A DNA stretch of 9,022 nt, from contig CAIQPA010000172.1 in NCBI GenBank assembly GCA_903873545.1, positions 1 to 9,022 of the forward strand. Reading direction: 5' to 3'. The notes under the pieces were generated by a model. That model made no database searches. It was given only the letters and a program-made list of their open reading frames with translations, and was not told the DNA's origin. Below, in pieces: positions 5,838 to 9,022 of this stretch. How positions within the stretch are numbered: the first letter of the stretch is position 1; each line of letters begins with the position of its first letter. The stretch comes from an uncultured delta proteobacterium (lineage in GTDB: Bacteria; Myxococcota_A; Bradymonadia; REDH01). A program made the translations under genes and the position numbers.

Positions 5838-8800
5838 CGCGCCACCTCTCGCGAGATCAGCAGCGCCGTCTCCATCAGGTTAACGCTCTCACGACCCTGC
5901 AGCTTGCGCACCAGGATGAGGCCCGGTCGAACCTCGTACTGACCGCGTGTGGAGGCGATCAGCGCCATCACCTTGTCCGGCGAGAGTGTGGTCTCGGGGA
6001 GCAGCTCCACGACAATCGCCTTGGGCCCGACCTCAATTTGCTTCGCCACGATCTGCTTCATGATGAGCTTCACAAGAACGAGGTCACGCAGGTGCTCAAC
6101 ATTGATGGGCACAGGGCCGTAGCGGTCCTGCATCTCGTCCATGACATCGTAAACCGTGGCAGAATCGGGAGCAAGGCTGAGCCGCTTGTAGAAGCTGAGG
6201 CGCTGGCCGATATCCTCCACGTAATCCTCGGGAACGAAGGCGGCGACGGGAATCTTCACCTCCGGCTCCACCGCCTTCTGCGCCGGCTCGCCCGATAGCT
6301 CTCCGACAGCCTCTGCCAGCAGCTCGCTGTAGAGTTCAAAGCCGATCGCCTCGATGTGGCCGTTCTGGTCGTCGCCGAGGATGTTGCCGGCGCCGCGCAT
6401 GTCGAGGTCGTGCTGTGCCACAGCCATGCCGGAGCCAAGCTCCGAGTGCTCCATGAGCACCTCGAGCCGCCGCTTGGAGTCGGGCGGCAAGCGGCCCGGG
6501 TCGGGAACAAGGAGGTAGCAGTAGGCGCGATCGCTGCCCCGCCCCACCCGTCCGCGGAGCTGGTAGAGCTGCGCCAGGCCGAACTTGTCGGCATGGTTGA
6601 TGAACATGGTGTTGGCGGTCGAGATGTCGATGCCCGACTCAACGATGGTCGTGGATATGAGCACATCGATGCGATGGGCGATGAAGTCCATCATCACCTT
6701 CTCGAGCTCATCATCCTTCATCTGTGCGTGGCCGACGCCGACGCGCGCCTCGGGCACCATCCGCCGGATCTCGTCGGCCAGACCGTAGATGGTATCGACC
6801 CGGTTGTGCACGAAGTAGACTTGGCCGCCCCGCGCCAGCTCCTGCTCAATCCCCTCACGCACCACCGAGTCGCGGAAGCGTGCAAGATGGGTCCGAACCG
6901 ACAGTCTACCGGGTGGGGGCGTGGTGATGATCGACAGGTCGCGGATGCCGAGCAGCGACATCTCGAGCGTGCGCGGGATGGGCGTGGCCGTCATCGTCAG
7001 CACGTCGACGCTGGAGCGGAGCTGCTTGAGCCTCTCCTTGTGCTGCACGCCAAAACGCTGCTCCTCGTCGATGATGAGCAGCGCCAGATTGGGGATCTCC
7101 ACATCCTTCGAGATGAGCCGGTGGGTGCCGATGACGATGTCGACCTTGCCCTCCGCGGTAGCCGCCAGAATGGCCTTCACCTCCTGTGGCGTCCGGAACC
7201 GGGAAAGTGCCTCGATGCGGGCGCCCGTCTCGCTGAGCCGACGGCGGAAGGTATTGAGGTGCTGCTCGCACAGCACGGTCGTCGGTACCAGGATTGCCAC
7301 CTGCTTGCCGTCGCAGACCGCCTTGTAGGCTGCACGGATGGCCACCTCGGTTTTGCCGAAGCCAACATCGCCGCAGAGCAGCCGATCCATCGGCTTGTTG
7401 GACTGCATGTCGGAGAGCACATCGTCGATGGCCCGCGCCTGGTGCGGCGTCTCCTCGTAGGGGAAGGAGGCCTCGAACTCGTGGTACATCGAATCGGGCG
7501 CGGAGAAGGCAAACCCCTCGCGTGTGGCACGCTCCGCGTAGAGCCGGATCAGCTCCTCGGCGACATCGGCAAGCGCGGCCTTGATGCGGCCCTTTGTCTT
7601 CTCCCACGTCGAGCCGGAGAGGCGGTCGAGTCGGGTGAAGGTGGACGAGCCCGTGTAGCGCTGTACCTTCGAGAGGCGATAGACGGGGATGTGAATCCGA
7701 TCGCCCTCCGCGAACTCGAGCGTCAGGAAATCGTTCTCGATGTCGCCGACCGCGAGCCGCGTTAGGCCCGCATACTTGGCGACGCCGAAGTCCACGTGGA
7801 CGACGAGGTCGCCCACCTCGAGCTCCTTGAACGAGGCGACGGCGGTGGCCTCGTGCATCTGCTCGCGGCCGGAGCGGCGCATCGCCTTGCCGAGCAGTTC
7901 GCGCTCGGTGATGACAGCCAGCGCACGCGAGGGCGCAACGAAACCCTCCAGCGCGTCGCCCACCAGCACCTCGAGGTGGGTCGCAGGCGGAAACTGAACC
8001 TCGAACAGCGCGTCGCTTGAGGCCAGCGTCTGCACCTCCCGCTTCTGACTCCGCAGCACCTCGGCCACCCGTGTAGCGGTCGACCGCGACGAGCAGACAA
8101 CCACCACGCGGCCCACCCGATCGCGCCAACTATCCACCACCGTCAGCGCAGCCGCGATGGCTCCTTCGTCGTTGCCGCGTGCCTTCCGCACCCGCTCCAC
8201 CTCGTGCACATCGAGGCAGGGAAAGGCCAGCTCTTCCGCTGTCGTGAGCGATGCATCGCGCGCGCCCACCTCAATCTGAAATCCGCCCGCGCGGAAGCTC
8301 TCGATGAGCTCTTCGCTGCTCAGGAAGTACTCGGACGGCTCGAAGACGATGCTGCCCTGCTCCCGCTCCCGCGACCACTCCCGCTCGCGGGCCTCCATCA
8401 TCCGCGCATGTTCGAGGAAGAGGTCGGTGGGGTCGACCAGCACCACGGTGGCCTCTTTCGGAATCCGCGATGCGAGCGGCTCGAGCGCCTCGGCGAAGGC
8501 CGGCTGAATCGTCTCGATGCCGAAGTAGCGCTCCTTGCGCTCCAGCTCGCGCAGCAGTGCCGAGACCTTGTTCGACGGCGTGCCGAGCAGATCTGCGAGC
8601 GCCCGCAGCCGCCGCCGCGAAATCTCCAGCCCCTCCTCGGTCAGCAGCTCCTCTCGGGTCGGAATCGCGATGGCCCGCTCCACAATCCCGGCGCTTCGCT
8701 GCGACTCCGGATCGAACCAGCGGATCGACTCAATCTGGTCGCCAAACAGGTCTACGCGAAAGGGCTTCTCGTAGGCCGGCGAGAAGACATCGAGCAGCCC

Positions 8801-9022
8801 TCCGCGAAGGCTGAAGGTGCCCGGATCCTCCACCACCGAGGTCGACTGGTAGCCCGCTGCGCGCAGCTGTTCCGCTACGGCAGGACCATCGAGCCGTTCA
8901 CGGATCGCGAAGGTCACCGAAGCTGCACGAACCATCGCCGCCGGTGTCGTCTTCCGCACCCAGCCGAGCAACGGCACCACGAGTACCTGACCGCCCCGAA
9001 GTTCCCCGAGCTCCCAGCCGAG
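5816..9022 (-). CDS. mfd: Transcription-repair coupling factor Mfd, 5' end missing
   Basis: A DNA translocase that removes stalled RNA polymerase and recruits UvrA for excision repair. The frame is open to the window edge, giving 1068 residues. The family is about 1150, so roughly 80-100 N-terminal residues are outside. The GTG at 8980 is internal: the codons before it read LRGGQVLVV, as expected in Mfd. Domains in order are a UvrB-like module (GTFSLRGGLLDVF, about 8780-8830), the RNA-polymerase-interacting CarD-like domain (about 7620-7830), and Walker A GDVGFGKT (7349-7372). Then come DEEQ box (7058-7069), TATPIPRT (about 6970-6990), helicase motif VI RGRVGRG (6536-6556), and the C-terminal TRCF domain. 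All translocase motifs are intact. In the polymerase-binding domain, HVDFGVAKY replaces the more usual H-G-[IV]-G pattern. It is the first gene seen of the minus-strand operon and overlaps the lipoprotein gene by 22 nt. Confidence 0.97.
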   Translation of the reverse strand, partial: LGWELGELRGGQVLVVPLLGWVRKTTPAAMVRAASVTFAIRERLDGPAVAEQLRAAGYQSTSVVEDPGTFSLRGGLLDVFSPAYEKPFRVDLFGDQIESIRWFDPESQRSAGIVERAIAIPTREELLTEEGLEISRRRLRALADLLGTPSNKVSALLRELERKERYFGIETIQPAFAEALEPLASRIPKEATVVLVDPTDLFLEHARMMEAREREWSREREQGSIVFEPSEYFLSSEELIESFRAGGFQIEVGARDASLTTAEELAFPCLDVHEVERVRKARGNDEGAIAAALTVVDSWRDRVGRVVVVCSSRSTATRVAEVLRSQKREVQTLASSDALFEVQFPPATHLEVLVGDALEGFVAPSRALAVITERELLGKAMRRSGREQMHEATAVASFKELEVGDLVVHVDFGVAKYAGLTRLAVGDIENDFLTLEFAEGDRIHIPVYRLSKVQRYTGSSTFTRLDRLSGSTWEKTKGRIKAALADVAEELIRLYAERATREGFAFSAPDSMYHEFEASFPYEETPHQARAIDDVLSDMQSNKPMDRLLCGDVGFGKTEVAIRAAYKAVCDGKQVAILVPTTVLCEQHLNTFRRRLSETGARIEALSRFRTPQEVKAILAATAEGKVDIVIGTHRLISKDVEIPNLALLIIDEEQRFGVQHKERLKQLRSSVDVLTMTATPIPRTLEMSLLGIRDLSIITTPPPGRLSVRTHLARFRDSVVREGIEQELARGGQVYFVHNRVDTIYGLADEIRRMVPEARVGVGHAQMKDDELEKVMMDFIAHRIDVLISTTIVESGIDISTANTMFINHADKFGLAQLYQLRGRVGRGSDRAYCYLLVPDPGRLPPDSKRRLEVLMEHSELGSGMAVAQHDLDMRGAGNILGDDQNGHIEAIGFELYSELLAEAVGELSGEPAQKAVEPEVKIPVAAFVPEDYVEDIGQRLSFYKRLSLAPDSATVYDVMDEMQDRYGPVPINVEHLRDLVLVKLIMKQIVAKQIEVGPKAIVVELLPETTLSPDKVMALIASTRGQYEVRPGLILVRKLQGRESVNLMETALLISREVARCARDAS

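Noticed and set aside
6356..7765. Long plus-strand open frame (469 codons) antisense to mfd
   Set aside because: It runs opposite unmistakable Mfd helicase motifs. High-GC coding DNA often leaves the opposite strand open, and its translation shows no recognisable domain.
6906..8129. Second minus-strand open frame (407 codons) overlapping mfd
   Set aside because: It lies in another frame of the same strand, with Arg/Gly/Ala-rich low-complexity translation. The Mfd frame has all the motifs.
8360..8395. Near-repeat CCCGCTCCCGC / CCCGCTCGCGG inside mfd
   Set aside because: It encodes an Arg/Glu-rich stretch (AREREWSREREQ) of Mfd, so codon repetition explains it; it is not a mobile or regulatory repeat.
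8978..8980. GTG at 8980 as the start of mfd
   Set aside because: The frame stays open to base 9022 and the upstream codons still read like Mfd. The protein would lack the usual N-terminal part, so the real start is outside the window.

Overview
This is a gene-dense, high-GC window (roughly two thirds G+C by eye) of bacterial chromosome. It carries housekeeping genes only. I see no mobile element, CRISPR array, tRNA, rRNA or phage gene. The organism looks like a Gram-negative bacterium of the former Deltaproteobacteria (Myxococcota or a neighbouring phylum). Reasons: heme made by the C5 route (HemL), a membrane-sector (F0) ATP synthase cluster with no F1 genes following, a c subunit with a cleavable signal peptide, and periplasmic/lipoprotein parvulins. 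The phylum call is inference and no database was consulted.

Plus strand, 1-2683: the 3' part of hemL is followed after 62 bp by atpZ, atpI, atpB and atpE. The atpZ/atpI pair overlaps by 29 bp and atpI/atpB by an ATGA. A 90-bp leader with a strong ribosome binding site precedes atpE. These genes make the ion-conducting a subunit and c-ring plus two small assembly or ion-channel proteins. The b, delta and F1 genes must lie elsewhere.

Minus strand, 9022-2680, read right to left: mfd (5' end beyond the window), a parvulin-like lipoprotein, a SurA-type periplasmic chaperone/prolyl isomerase, then pdxA. Each junction overlaps or nearly so (22 bp, 1 bp, a 3-nt gap), so this looks like one operon. 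It joins transcription-coupled repair, outer-membrane protein folding and vitamin B6 synthesis. surA-pdxA adjacency is also known from E. coli.

The two operons converge tail to tail, with stop codons overlapping (2680-2683) and no intergenic terminator space. An 8-bp perfect inverted repeat begins 7 nt after the atpE stop, inside the last codons of pdxA.

I found no new system. The points most worth checking are: the c subunit's Na+-type ligand set together with an altered a-subunit half-channel; the lipoprotein parvulin that lacks both active-site histidines next to a copy that keeps them; and the terminator-free convergent junction.
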